A DNA stretch of 39,181 nucleotides from CAYNYF01 sp964401385 (GCA_964401385.1 CAYNYF010000036.1:1-39181), one strand, 5' to 3'; shown: positions 15,152 to 23,832, counted from the first letter of the stretch. Notes: generated from the sequence alone by a model not told the origin. Numbers and translations are program-made.

Positions 15152-16971
15152 TTGTCCTGTGCGCCTATGCAGTACAGGTGCTTCTCGCCGCGGATGTAAA
15201 TTCGGCCGTCCAGAAATGCCGGGCTGGCGCTGACCTCCTCGCCGAGGTTGCAGCGGTTCAGTTCCTTGTGCTCGGCGTCCGCCGAGAGGATGTACATGAT
15301 GCCCTTGGTACTGAGAAGGTAGAGACGATCGCCTGCCAGGGCCGGCGAGGCCAGGAAGGACGCGTCGAACTCTTTTTCCTGGAGCCTTTTACCTGTTTTC
15401 GCGTCGTAGCAGGTGAGCAGGCCGTCGGTGGTCAGCAGCCACACCCTCTTGCCGTTGGTCAGTGGGCTGCAGATGTCCGGGAGGCCGTCCTCGGCCGTCC
15501 AGATGATGTGGCTTTTTGTAACGTCGCCGCTTCCGCCGGTCCGGATCGCGGACAACTGTGGGTCGGTGTTGACGGCGTAGACCAGGCCATCGGCGTAGAC
15601 CAGCGAGGGGGCAACGTCGCCGCCCAGGCACTCCGCCCGCCAGAGTTCGCTCCCATCGGCCGGATCGTAGGCGATTACCCAAGGGTTGGCCGCGGTGACG
15701 ATCCGCCATTTCTCCTCGAGGCGGACAACGATCGGGGACGACCAGGAGTTTCCCACCGGCCGGCCGGTCTGCCAGCGGACCGTCCCGGTGGCGGCGTCCA
15801 TCGCGAGCAGCACGGACTTGCTGTCCTCGGCCGAGGCCTGGTCATACTGGATCAGCAGCAGATTCTGCCAGACGGCCAGTGAGCTGGCGTGGCCGTAGGT
15901 GTTCTCGGGGGCCCCCAGATTCCTCGCCCACACCTGCTTTCCCTGGAAATCGAAGCAGGCGACGTCGCCGTTGGCAAAGATGGCGAAGACGCGCTTCCCA
16001 TCGGTCGCGGCCGTGGAAGCGGCGTGGCCCGTCTCCGAGGCGACCTCCAGCGATTCTGCATCGTTGCCAGGAACGACCACGGGCCTCTGCCAGAGGGCCT
16101 TGCCGGAATCGGCGTCAAAGCAGTAGACCTCCCGTTTCTTCTTGGTCGCGCCGGTCAGGAAAACCCGGTCTTCCCAGACCACTGGTGAGTTCCTCCCCGG
16201 CAGCGGCACCGGCGTCCGCCACAGGATCCCTTTCTTCGTCTTGCCGTCCCAATCGGTCGGGACGTTCGCGTACGCGGATATCCCCAGTCCGCCGGGCCCG
16301 CGGAATCTCGGCCAGACGCCGATGGGCTTTCGCGGGCGTCCCGCCAGCCCGCTCGTGGTCGTGGCTTCCGCGGTCGTTGGCTTCAGCGTGATGCGTTCGG
16401 CCGTCGCGTCCACAACCGAACGGGCCTGCATTTGGCCTGTCGAGGGCAGTAGCGCCGGCTTCTCGGCCGCCATTGGCAGGACCAGCGCCGCGACAGCAAG
16501 GATTACTCCGGCGCCGACCACCGAGCGGAGCGCCAGCTTTTTCTGACGGGGCTGCCCATCGTCGGCCTCCGCCTTCGGCACCGGCCGCGGGAGCTTTTTC
16601 CCGGCCTCCGCGGCGTAGCCGGCGGCGATCAGGCAGACCACAAGCCCTGCCGCCAGCATGTATGTGCCGGAATGTGCGAGAGCCCGCCGCCGCAAGAATT
16701 CCTTCCGGAGCTCTAGGTCCTTACTGCGAATCTGCTGTCTCTTGCTCTCGTCCGCCGGGTTGGCTGCCAACTCGGCCTTGAGGACCGTCAGTTCGGCCGC
16801 GTCCAGCGGATCGGCGGCAGTGCCCGTGACATAATTCCAGATAAGAAGCACTGCCACCGTCAGCGCGAACAGTCCGACGACGACGGCCGTTGCGACGGCC
16901 GGGCGATACCAAACGTTGGCGGGCCCGCCCTTTGGTGGAAAGTCAGCCTTCTTTTCGTCGCTGGCGCTCAT
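15148..16971 (-). CDS. Membrane-anchored PQQ-like beta-propeller protein
   Basis: This 607-residue protein has three hydrophobic segments in its first 200 residues (about 20-45, 105-130 and 150-172). An extracytoplasmic eight-bladed-type propeller follows with repeats such as VYCFDADSGKALW, LLAMDAATGTVRW and VIAYDPADGSELW. The opening WPRFRGPGGLGIS is the usual start of planctomycete PQQ-like repeat proteins. Such repeats do not prove PQQ binding; many family members bind none. ATG 16971 overlaps the NosR-like stop (ATGA) and its own stop overlaps the NuoEF fusion (ATGA). It is therefore an integral part of the electron-transfer operon, perhaps as a scaffold or extracytoplasmic redox subunit (inference). 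Confidence 0.87.
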   Translation of the reverse strand: MSASDEKKADFPPKGGPANVWYRPAVATAVVVGLFALTVAVLLIWNYVTGTAADPLDAAELTVLKAELAANPADESKRQQIRSKDLELRKEFLRRRALAHSGTYMLAAGLVVCLIAAGYAAEAGKKLPRPVPKAEADDGQPRQKKLALRSVVGAGVILAVAALVLPMAAEKPALLPSTGQMQARSVVDATAERITLKPTTAEATTTSGLAGRPRKPIGVWPRFRGPGGLGISAYANVPTDWDGKTKKGILWRTPVPLPGRNSPVVWEDRVFLTGATKKKREVYCFDADSGKALWQRPVVVPGNDAESLEVASETGHAASTAATDGKRVFAIFANGDVACFDFQGKQVWARNLGAPENTYGHASSLAVWQNLLLIQYDQASAEDSKSVLLAMDAATGTVRWQTGRPVGNSWSSPIVVRLEEKWRIVTAANPWVIAYDPADGSELWRAECLGGDVAPSLVYADGLVYAVNTDPQLSAIRTGGSGDVTKSHIIWTAEDGLPDICSPLTNGKRVWLLTTDGLLTCYDAKTGKRLQEKEFDASFLASPALAGDRLYLLSTKGIMYILSADAEHKELNRCNLGEEVSASPAFLDGRIYIRGEKHLYCIGAQDK

Positions 16972-18857
16972 TCTTCCGGAACCGGCTCCTTCATCTTCTT
17001 TCGTCGCAAGCGCTCCCTCGGACAGTACTTGAAGCATCGCCCGCAGGACATACAGGTCGCCCGGTTCGGCTCGTAGTCCGTTCTGCGCCGCCGGATGGAA
17101 AGCTGAAGCAGCTTGCATCCGATCACAAAGCCGACGAACGCCCCGAGCCCGGCAGCGCCCCAGGCGAAGCTGGCATGGAGGCTATCGGCGTGTTCGTAAA
17201 GCTCCTCTGTGGGTCTGCTGCTCCGGTAGAAAGCGTCGCTGGCGTCGAGGGTGCGTCCGGCCTTCTCTCGCCAGAGTTCATCGCCGCGCCGACCGTCGAG
17301 GCAGACGACCGTCAGCCTGTCCTCGCCGGCCAATACGGCTCGTTCCTGGATGAGGAAGTACGCCCGGCCGTCCAGGGCGGCGCCGGTGATCGTGGGCGGT
17401 CGCTGGTCATCCCCCCCTCGCCCAGCTTCCAGCAGCACACGCTTCCACAGGATCTTATCGGAGGAGCGATCCCGGGCCACGGCCACGTGCTTGGCTTCGG
17501 TCCGTTCGGTCAGGAAGACCGGCCCGTCGTCTCTCATCCGGGCGTCGGGGCTCTTACTGATCGCGGCCAGCCACTTGGCAAGCTGGGCCACGCGCTCTTC
17601 AAAGCGGACGCGTTCGGCCAGCCGCACCGTTGCGTGCACCCGCGACAGCGGCCGGCTTGATCGCTTCCCCAGATACCCGCCCAGGACTACCAGCACCGGC
17701 AGCAGCAGGATCAGCGCCGCCAGCAGGCCCTTGCCCTTGGCTCGCCCACCCGCGGGCGCGGGAGCCGTGGGCTGCTCGATCGCGCCGTATGGACAGGCGT
17801 CTTCGCACAGCCTGCACTTGATGCACTCGTCCGGCGTGATGGTGACGTGCCACTTGGAAATCCTGGACAGGCTCCTCAGCACTGCGCCGTAGGGGCAGAG
17901 AAAGCGGCAGTACGGCCGGCCGATGAACACGCCGATCGCGAGCAGACAGACACCCAGAATCAGGAGGTTGACGTTGCCGGACAGACGGAAGAACGATACG
18001 AACGGATCGTACCGGCAGATGATGAAGGCGCTGCCCGTGGCCGCCAGGAGTACCGCGGCCCCTAGGTACACGTAACCGCCCAGCCCCAGGGCGTTCTCCA
18101 GCCAGCCCGGCAGTCGGACAGGACGAAGCAGCACCACTTCCTGGATCGCGCCCAGCGGACACACCGCGGCGCAGAACGTCCTGCCGAAAAACAGGGTGAA
18201 CACCACCGGCAACGTGAAAAAGGCGATGACCACCCACGGGACGGTGAAGGCCGACTCCACGCGCCAGAGTTCGCGCAGCCGGGTGCCAAGGTTGCGCCCG
18301 TCCGGGCCTTTCCCCTCGACGACGGCGGCGCCAATCTCTTTCAGCAGCCTTCGGTTCTCGCCTGTGAGGCGCAGGCGGATGTGGAAATCATCGCCCTTGG
18401 CATACAACTCCGCCCCGACGAATCGCTCGTACTCCCGCTGGAAGGCCTCCTGGAGGGCTTCGGCGGTGACGCCGTTGCCTGCCATGCTGGGCTGGTCCGG
18501 CCGGATGATCGCCTCGCGATCGAATAGTCCCCGAGCCACGTTCTGGATTGCCCCGATCGAACAGACGCAGCCTTTGCGGTAGAAGCCGAAGTACAGCAGC
18601 GAGAGCACCGTCAGCACCAGGAGGCCCGCCCGCGAGCGCTTCTTCAAGGCCAGGTAGGAAGCCGCCACCAGCGCCACGAACAGCGCTGCCACGTCCAGGT
18701 ATTCGAAGATGCCGGCGCGCGGGGGCGGGGTGGTTGCTTCCGGCTGTGTGTACTCGGGTCCCAGGCCGGGCGGCTCGTAGCGAAATTGAGCTTTCGCGGG
18801 TGCGGTTAGGGCGACCGGCAGGGCCAGCACAAGTGCGATTTGGATGGAACGAATCAT
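16968..18857 (-). CDS. NosR/NapH-like polytopic membrane Fe-S protein
   Basis: This 629-residue protein begins with a signal-like helix (MIRSIQIALVLALPVALTAPA) and has about six more membrane segments. Cofactor motifs in order are GCVCSIGAI, the membrane-edge CxxxCP pairs FCAAVCPLGAI and YCRFLCPYGAV typical of NosR/NapH/CcoG-type proteins, a [4Fe-4S] motif CIKCRLCEDACP, and a C-terminal CMSCGRCFKYCP after the last helix. Two soluble insertions lie between helices; I see no clear FMN-binding motif. Such proteins pass electrons across or along the membrane. Its start overlaps the polyferredoxin stop by ATGA. I chose ATG 18857 over an upstream in-frame start at 19028, which lies inside the ferredoxin gene. 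No nitrous-oxide or nitrate reductase genes are near. Confidence 0.85.
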   Translation of the reverse strand: MIRSIQIALVLALPVALTAPAKAQFRYEPPGLGPEYTQPEATTPPPRAGIFEYLDVAALFVALVAASYLALKKRSRAGLLVLTVLSLLYFGFYRKGCVCSIGAIQNVARGLFDREAIIRPDQPSMAGNGVTAEALQEAFQREYERFVGAELYAKGDDFHIRLRLTGENRRLLKEIGAAVVEGKGPDGRNLGTRLRELWRVESAFTVPWVVIAFFTLPVVFTLFFGRTFCAAVCPLGAIQEVVLLRPVRLPGWLENALGLGGYVYLGAAVLLAATGSAFIICRYDPFVSFFRLSGNVNLLILGVCLLAIGVFIGRPYCRFLCPYGAVLRSLSRISKWHVTITPDECIKCRLCEDACPYGAIEQPTAPAPAGGRAKGKGLLAALILLLPVLVVLGGYLGKRSSRPLSRVHATVRLAERVRFEERVAQLAKWLAAISKSPDARMRDDGPVFLTERTEAKHVAVARDRSSDKILWKRVLLEAGRGGDDQRPPTITGAALDGRAYFLIQERAVLAGEDRLTVVCLDGRRGDELWREKAGRTLDASDAFYRSSRPTEELYEHADSLHASFAWGAAGLGAFVGFVIGCKLLQLSIRRRRTDYEPNRATCMSCGRCFKYCPRERLRRKKMKEPVPEE

Positions 18858-19426
18858 TCCTTGTGTTTGGCCCCCTTCAGAAGGTATGGCCTCTCTGCGG
18901 GGACTCGCACGAAAGCGCCGGACGGGCAGGCGGCGGCGATGGAGCACTCGTTGCAGTTCAGGCAGCGATCGTGTCGGACCTGGAGGAACAGCGACCCGTT
19001 GCCGAAGGCTTCGCACCCCTTGACGCACTTGCCGCAGCCGATGCAGAGCTCCTCGTCGATGGTGTACTCGTAATACGGGTCGCGCAGCAACGTGCGCTTG
19101 ATGGCGCCGAGCGGGCAGATCTGGTGTTCGGCCCCGTCGCCGGGGTCCACGCCGGGCTTGGTCTCATAGTAGCCGAAGCAGAAGTTGCATCGCCCGCACA
19201 TCGCGAAGGCGTGGACGCACTTGACGGCCGAGGGCTCCAGCACGCAGTACGTGGCGCAGTTGCCGCACGTGATGCACTTGTTCGGGTCGATCTGCCAGAG
19301 AGTCTCCTCGGCGGCTGCTCCGGTAGCCAGCACGCCGGCGACCCCGCCCAGGCCCACGACGCACGCCCCGCGAACGCCGGTGCGAAGAAGCTGCCGCCTC
19401 GAGGTTTTCTCTTCGTTCTCGGCCAT
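18854..19426 (-). CDS. Tat-exported polyferredoxin
   Basis: This 190-residue protein has a twin-arginine signal (SRRQLLRTG followed by a hydrophobic stretch to about 40) and many Cys clusters. These are CITCGNCATYC, CGRCNFC, CPLGAI, CIGCGKCVKGC, CLNCNEC and a final CPSGAF. That is enough ligands for about four [4Fe-4S] clusters. The layout recalls NapG/HybA-type ferredoxins that dock to NapH/NosR-type membrane partners, which is exactly the next gene. It should act outside the cytoplasm after folding with its clusters. The gene starts 2 bases after the small Tat peptide gene and is coupled by overlap to the NosR-like gene. Confidence 0.88.
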   Translation of the reverse strand: MAENEEKTSRRQLLRTGVRGACVVGLGGVAGVLATGAAAEETLWQIDPNKCITCGNCATYCVLEPSAVKCVHAFAMCGRCNFCFGYYETKPGVDPGDGAEHQICPLGAIKRTLLRDPYYEYTIDEELCIGCGKCVKGCEAFGNGSLFLQVRHDRCLNCNECSIAAACPSGAFVRVPAERPYLLKGAKHKE

Positions 19427-19428
19427 GG

Positions 19429-19683
19429 CTAGGATGTTCTCATCGCCTGCTTCGCCGACAGGGCCTGGGGCAGGCCGCAGCCGTCAAATGACGGGCAGCC
19501 GCGGCAGACGCCCTGGTTGACGCAGGCGTGGCTTTGAGCCGCGCGTCGCCGCCGAGCCACGAGCACGCCGGTGACGGCAGCGGCGGCCCCCAGCGTCAGG
19601 TTCCGCCCGAGCCGGCGAAAGAACTCGCGGCGGGTATGCTCGTCCCCTGACGGAGGGCTTGTGAATCTGCGGCGAGCTGGCAT
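19429..19683 (-). CDS. Small Tat-signal protein with four clustered cysteines
   Basis: This 84-residue protein has a twin-arginine signal (TRREFFRRLGRNLTLGAAAAV) followed by a short tail with ACVNQGVCRGCPSFDGC. That is four Cys spaced C-x5-C-x2-C-x5-C. The tail is too short for a standard domain but could hold one [4Fe-4S] or other metal site, or a heme-free redox centre. Export in folded form through Tat fits a pre-loaded metal site. ATG 19683 overlaps the NHL gene stop as TGATG, so translation is coupled. An upstream ATG at 19800 would add an unlikely Arg/Pro-rich extension. I do not recognise a named family. Confidence 0.75.
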   Translation of the reverse strand: MPARRRFTSPPSGDEHTRREFFRRLGRNLTLGAAAAVTGVLVARRRRAAQSHACVNQGVCRGCPSFDGCGLPQALSAKQAMRTS

Positions 19684-20696
19684 CAGTTCTCCTTCTTTCG
19701 TGCAAAGATCCGCACCAGGCCGGCCGGGTCCAGCACCAGGACCCGCCCTGCCGGATCGATGGCTACGTCCAGGCCCTCGTCGCGGAAAAAGTTGGCGCAT
19801 TTTTCCGGGCGCGGGGTGAGCATCTGCGGAGAGGCAACGACGCTTTCCAGCCGCCCGTCGGGCGAGTAGATCTTGATCGTCGGCAGGCGCTTCTCGCTGG
19901 TCAGGACTCGCCCGTCGGGGAAGGTCGCGATGTGAGCGGGATTACAGCAGCCGATAAAGCCGCCCACCTTCTCGGAGCATTCCCCCCAGGCCGAGCGGAA
20001 CTCGCCGGCGCCGGTGTATGTCTCGATGCGGTGGTAGCCGGTGTTGGCCACGCGCAGCAATCCCTCGGCTGTGAGGGCCACGTCGAAGTACGGGCTGGGG
20101 ATGTTGAAGGCGCCGTCCTTGCCCTTGGGGACGATGCGGTTCAGCAGCGTGCCGGTCTTGCTGTAGCGAAGGACCTGGCGGCCGCCGTAATCGGCCACGA
20201 AGACGTCGTTCCCGCCGAGGGCGATGCAGGTGATCACGGTCTTTTCCCCGTGCACCTCCCACGCCGCTCGCCGGGCGCCGTCGGCGTTAAAGACTTCCAC
20301 GCGACTGCCCAGGCCGACGTATATGCTTGCATCTGCGTCGACGGCGAGGCACCGCGGCCGGCCGGACAGGCCGATCTCCCGCAGGAGCTTGCCCCGCTCG
20401 TCGAAGACGCGGATGGCCTGGTCCCCGGCTACGTGGATCCGACCGGCGGGGCCGACCGCGATGCCCGCAGACTGCTTGAAGCCGGTCTCGAAGGTTGCCG
20501 CCTGGGCGTGGCTGATGAGCGCTGGATCGATCTTTCGCAGGCCGGTCAGGTCGAGCTGGAAGCGAGATCCGAGTCCGCTTCCCTTCTGCCCCGTCGGGTC
20601 GTTGAGGACGATGGCAGTGACGGCTGTGGCCACCGCGACCGCCACGGCCACTCCGATCAAAATGGCTACAATCGTCTTTCTTGAGGAATTGCCCAC
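19683..20696 (-). CDS. Membrane-anchored NHL-repeat beta-propeller protein
   Basis: This 337-residue protein is first in the seven-gene operon. A single N-terminal helix (KTIVAILIGVAVAVAVATAV) anchors it. NHL-type blades follow: IAVGPAGRIHVAGDQAIRVF, LAVDADASIYVG, IALGGNDVFVADYGG and VAIDPAGRVLVLDPAGL. Cys residues in WGECSEK and GFIGCCNPAH stand out and could form a metal or disulfide site. GTG 20696 (MGNSSRKT) is preferred because AGAGG lies 6 bases upstream; a TTG at 20711 is the alternative. The propeller likely lies outside the cytoplasm. Family members bind ligands or proteins, and the exact role is unknown. Confidence 0.82.
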   Translation of the reverse strand: MGNSSRKTIVAILIGVAVAVAVATAVTAIVLNDPTGQKGSGLGSRFQLDLTGLRKIDPALISHAQAATFETGFKQSAGIAVGPAGRIHVAGDQAIRVFDERGKLLREIGLSGRPRCLAVDADASIYVGLGSRVEVFNADGARRAAWEVHGEKTVITCIALGGNDVFVADYGGRQVLRYSKTGTLLNRIVPKGKDGAFNIPSPYFDVALTAEGLLRVANTGYHRIETYTGAGEFRSAWGECSEKVGGFIGCCNPAHIATFPDGRVLTSEKRLPTIKIYSPDGRLESVVASPQMLTPRPEKCANFFRDEGLDVAIDPAGRVLVLDPAGLVRIFARKKEN

Positions 20697-20731
20697 ACGC
20701 GGCCTCTGCAATCGTAGGTTAGCCAGTCCCT

Positions 20732-20761
20732 ATTAGACTAAACCCGTCGACGGCGAATCAA
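20732..20761 (-). promoter_or_regulatory. Candidate sigma70-type promoter of the seven-gene electron-transfer operon
   Basis: On the minus strand TTGATT (20756-20761), an 18-base spacer and TCTAAT (20732-20737) match the -35/-10 consensus at 4/6 and 5/6. Transcription would start near 20725, about 30 bases before the GTG start of the NHL gene. It is the best promoter-like sequence I see in the window. Confidence 0.45.
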
Positions 20762-20773
20762 GCTTGCCGGGCA

Positions 20774-20795
20774 CCTGCCGGACCCGCCGGGCAGG
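20774..20795 (-). terminator. GC-rich hairpin between PQQ-like gene and NHL operon
   Basis: CCTGCCGG (20774-20781) pairs with CCGGGCAGG (20787-20795) with one bulged G and a 5-base loop. It lies 4 bases past the stop of the upstream minus-strand PQQ-like gene and just before the operon promoter. No U-run follows, so it may be a processing or pausing hairpin rather than a true intrinsic terminator. Confidence 0.35.
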
Positions 20796-20798
20796 CCG

Positions 20799-22283
20799 TC
20801 ACTCCGCCCGAACGTCCAGGCAGACCAAGCGGTTAATGTCGCGAACGATCAACCTCCCCCCGGCCAGGGCCATCGGCCCCCAGGACTGTTTGCCGACCAC
20901 CTTGGCCGCTGCCAGTTCCGGGTACCCTGCGGGCGTGGCCTCGGCCAGGGCGAGCATCCCATTGTAGCCCATAACGAACAGCAGCCCGTCGGCGATCATG
21001 TATGGGCCGTATCCCTTTCTGAACCTCCGCACGTCGCCGCTGTCCCAGAGAAGCTCTCCGTCCGGAGCAAGGCAGACGAGCTTGCCGGCCGGGTTGACGC
21101 CGTAAATGTGCCCTTCATAGAAGATCGGCGTCTGCTGCTCCGAGCCGAGCACGCGGGACCCGATCTTGTATAGCTGCCGGGTGGTGATCGTGCCGCCGTC
21201 TTCGACCAGTTGGAGCATCATGCTGCCGGCGCCGTATCCCCCGGATAGGAAGAGCCTTCCGTCGCCGAGGATCACCGGACTGGGGCAGAGGGCCTGGCCA
21301 AGCATCTGCCAGGCGGCGTCTTCCCAGAGGATCTCGCCGGTGTCGGCGGCGACGCCCACGACCCCGCCGGTGGCGCAGTACGCGTACATCCGGCGGCCGT
21401 TGAAAGCCATGGGCATGACCGACGAATGGGTCATCTTCCAGCCGTGGGGGTTGGGCGTTTCCCAGAGGATGTTGCCGGTCTGACAATCAACGGCGATCAT
21501 CAGCGCCTTCCCGCCCAGGGCGATGATCGCCTTGCCGTCATCAATCAGCGGGCACTGCCCGGCGTACCATTCCGGCACGGTGGCGCCGTACTCGGCGACC
21601 AGGTCCATGCCCCAGCGGTATTCGCCGGTGTCGGCGTCGAGGCACATGACGTGGCAGCTCGGGCCGAGGGTGACGACGTATTTGTCGGTCAGCGCGGGCA
21701 CGGTCCGCGAGTAGCCGTGCTGCTTGCTGATGGGGTCGGAATACCACCGCCGCCAGATTTCCCTGCCGTCGGCCAGCGACAGGCAGCGCAGGGCGTCGGC
21801 CTTCTTTTTCACGTCGTAGTCCAAGAGGTAGACACGTCCTCTCGCCACGGCCGGGCCGGCGTAGCCATCTCCGACCTCGATGGACCAAAGCACCTTCGGC
21901 CCGTCGTCTGGCCAGCTTCGCAGCAGCCGAACTTTCTCCGGGCTGATCCCGTCATGGTTGGGTCCGCGGAAGTTCGGCCAGGACCCGGGCAGCCCCTCGG
22001 CCGGTACACCGTCGCCTTTCACCAGGATCCCCGGCAAGGAAACGGACGGGACGCCCACCGCGGCGGGGTCGGCGGGCGACGCGTCGACCGGCAATAACGG
22101 CTGCTGACTCAGGTCCGTCCCGCGCACCTTCGACGTGCCGTCCGGGCCGCTACTCAGCCAGAGCCCCACCGCGACGGCGCCCATCGCCGCCGCCACCGCG
22201 GGAATCAGCTTCGCGACCGTGAGAGTCTGGATGGTATTTGGCAATGGCCCGCCTTTCCGCTGAAACGCGCGCTGAACTGGCAT
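20799..22283 (-). CDS. PQQ-like beta-propeller protein, membrane anchored
   Basis: This 494-residue protein has one N-terminal anchor helix (AKLIPAVAAAMGAVAVGLWL). The domain entry WPNFRGPNHDGISPEK is followed by propeller blades: YLLDYDVKKKADALRCLSLADGREIW, split by strands around MCLDADTGEYRW, IAVDCQTGNILW and GVAADTGEILW. The blade signature DxxTGxxxW is clear. It is an extracytoplasmic propeller with unproven cofactor. The ATG at 22283 is taken; a TTG at 22244, preceded by GGAAAGGCGG, would shorten it by 13 residues. It is divergent from another PQQ-like gene across 244 bases. A hairpin and promoter separate it from the downstream electron-transfer operon, so it may be only weakly co-transcribed. 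Confidence 0.85.
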   Translation of the reverse strand: MPVQRAFQRKGGPLPNTIQTLTVAKLIPAVAAAMGAVAVGLWLSSGPDGTSKVRGTDLSQQPLLPVDASPADPAAVGVPSVSLPGILVKGDGVPAEGLPGSWPNFRGPNHDGISPEKVRLLRSWPDDGPKVLWSIEVGDGYAGPAVARGRVYLLDYDVKKKADALRCLSLADGREIWRRWYSDPISKQHGYSRTVPALTDKYVVTLGPSCHVMCLDADTGEYRWGMDLVAEYGATVPEWYAGQCPLIDDGKAIIALGGKALMIAVDCQTGNILWETPNPHGWKMTHSSVMPMAFNGRRMYAYCATGGVVGVAADTGEILWEDAAWQMLGQALCPSPVILGDGRLFLSGGYGAGSMMLQLVEDGGTITTRQLYKIGSRVLGSEQQTPIFYEGHIYGVNPAGKLVCLAPDGELLWDSGDVRRFRKGYGPYMIADGLLFVMGYNGMLALAEATPAGYPELAAAKVVGKQSWGPMALAGGRLIVRDINRLVCLDVRAE

Positions 22284-22431
22284 TCTATCAAACGCCTATG
22301 CCGCCGCGGGACAAAATCGTCCGCCGTCCAGGCCCGCCGGCCCTGGCGTTCGCACAGGCCTGCCGTTCGCGCGACCGTGATGGCTTTCTGCTCGGCGCAA
22401 AAAATCTTACGCTTCAGGGGGGCGGATCTTC

Positions 22432-22518
22432 TATACTTTCCTGTGCATACCGCCGTCCGGGTAATGCCTGAGATGGCCAGGATGGAGTCTGTTCCGACCG
22501 ATTGTCTCCTCAGGAGGT
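22432..22518 (+). promoter_or_regulatory. Divergent intergenic region: -10-like TATACT and strong ribosome site
   Basis: Within the 244-base gap between two divergent PQQ-like genes, TATACT (22432-22437) resembles a -10 element. A weak TTACGC lies 19 bases upstream (22407-22412). AGGAGGT (22512-22518) is a near-perfect Shine-Dalgarno 9 bases before the GTG start at 22528. This supports that GTG as the real start. I see nothing else definite in the gap. Confidence 0.4.
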
Positions 22519-22527
22519 AAACCAAAG

Positions 22528-23832
22528 GTGAAATACGTGTCGCGGCGATACTTTGAGTACTCGAACGGGAAAGGCGGGCTTCGGCGGACCCTTATGCTAT
22601 TGCTGGCGGCAACCGCTGTGGCCGGCCTCGTCGCGGAGATTGCCTCGGCGCAAGAAAGCCCGGTGTCCGCGGGCAATTCGCCGGACTGGCATCAGTGGCG
22701 GGGCCCGCAGCGTAACGGCGTCTCGAGCGAGACCGCTTGGCAGGCGGAATGGCCGGCCGGCGGGCCCAAGCAGTTGTGGCAGAAGGTGATCGGGTCGGGC
22801 TTCTCCACCGTGTCCGTTGCCGACGGGCGCGTCTTCACCATGGGCAACGACGGCGAGCAGGACACTATCTGGTGTCTCGACGCCGACACCGGCGCCGAGA
22901 TCTGGAAGCATTCCTATCCTTGCCGGAAAGGCGAGCACCCCGGGCCGCGGGCCACGCCGACCGTGGACGGCAAAGTCGTGTACACGATCAGCCGGCAGAG
23001 CGACGTCCACTGCCTTGAGGCCGCCACCGGCAAGCCGATCTGGTCAAAGAACCTGGCGAAGGAACTGGGGGCAAAGGTCGCCGGATGGGGCATCGCCAGC
23101 TCGCCGCTGGTGGTCGGTGACCTGCTGATCCTGAACGTGGGCACCGCGGGCGCGGCGCTGAACAAGGCCACCGGTAAGGTGGTCTGGCAGACCGGAAAGG
23201 GAGCGTCGGGATACGCTTCGCCTGTGCGCTTCGACATGGGCGATCGTCGCTGCGTGCTGATCTTCGCCGCCAAGGGCCTCGCCTGCGTGAACCTCGAGGA
23301 CGGACAGAGGCTCTGGTGGCTGCCGTGGAAGACCAACTATAACGTCAACGCCGCCGACCCGATCGTCGTCGGCAACACGATCTTCATTTCCTCCGGCTAC
23401 GGCGCCGGCTGCGCCCTGCTGAAGGTCGAGGGCGGCAAGCCCTCCATCGTCTGGCGAAATCGTCGGATGAAAAACCACTTCAGCAGTTGCGTCTTGTACG
23501 AGGGCCACCTGTACGGAAGCGACGGCAACGCCGGCGGGGCCGTCGTCAAGTGTATTGGCTTCGCAACCGGCGATCTCAAGTGGACCTCGCCGAAGCTGGG
23601 CATGGCCTCGCTGATGCTGGCAGGCGACAGGCTCATCATCCAGGGCGACCAGGGCAAGCTGATCGTGGCCGAGGCCACCCCGTCCGCCTTCAAGCCGATC
23701 TCACAGGCCACGGTCCTCGCCGGGCAGTGCTGGACGCCGCCCGTCCTGTCCAACGGACGAATCTACTGCCGGAACACCGGGAGGGGCCGGCGCGAAGGCC
23801 GGCTGATCTGCCTCGACGTGAAAGCCCAATAG
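22528..23832 (+). CDS. Secreted PQQ-like beta-propeller protein
   Basis: This 434-residue protein starts at GTG with a strong ribosome site. A basic stretch and hydrophobic segment (LMLLLAATAVAGLVAEIASA) form a signal peptide that ends near ASAQ. The entry WHQWRGPQRNGVSSETAW is followed by blades WCLDADTGAEIWKH, HCLEAATGKPIW, LNKATGKVVW and VNLEDGQRLWW. It is homologous in layout to the three other propeller proteins in the window but shorter and unanchored. It probably acts in the periplasm. Cofactor and substrate are unknown; dehydrogenase activity should not be assumed. Confidence 0.87.
   Translation: MKYVSRRYFEYSNGKGGLRRTLMLLLAATAVAGLVAEIASAQESPVSAGNSPDWHQWRGPQRNGVSSETAWQAEWPAGGPKQLWQKVIGSGFSTVSVADGRVFTMGNDGEQDTIWCLDADTGAEIWKHSYPCRKGEHPGPRATPTVDGKVVYTISRQSDVHCLEAATGKPIWSKNLAKELGAKVAGWGIASSPLVVGDLLILNVGTAGAALNKATGKVVWQTGKGASGYASPVRFDMGDRRCVLIFAAKGLACVNLEDGQRLWWLPWKTNYNVNAADPIVVGNTIFISSGYGAGCALLKVEGGKPSIVWRNRRMKNHFSSCVLYEGHLYGSDGNAGGAVVKCIGFATGDLKWTSPKLGMASLMLAGDRLIIQGDQGKLIVAEATPSAFKPISQATVLAGQCWTPPVLSNGRIYCRNTGRGRREGRLICLDVKAQ

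Noticed and set aside
16968..18857. Nitrous oxide reductase maturation protein NosR
   Set aside because: Membrane Cys motifs are similar, but no nosZ, nosD or nosL gene is near and no FMN-binding motif was seen; NosR/NapH-like is as far as the sequence supports.
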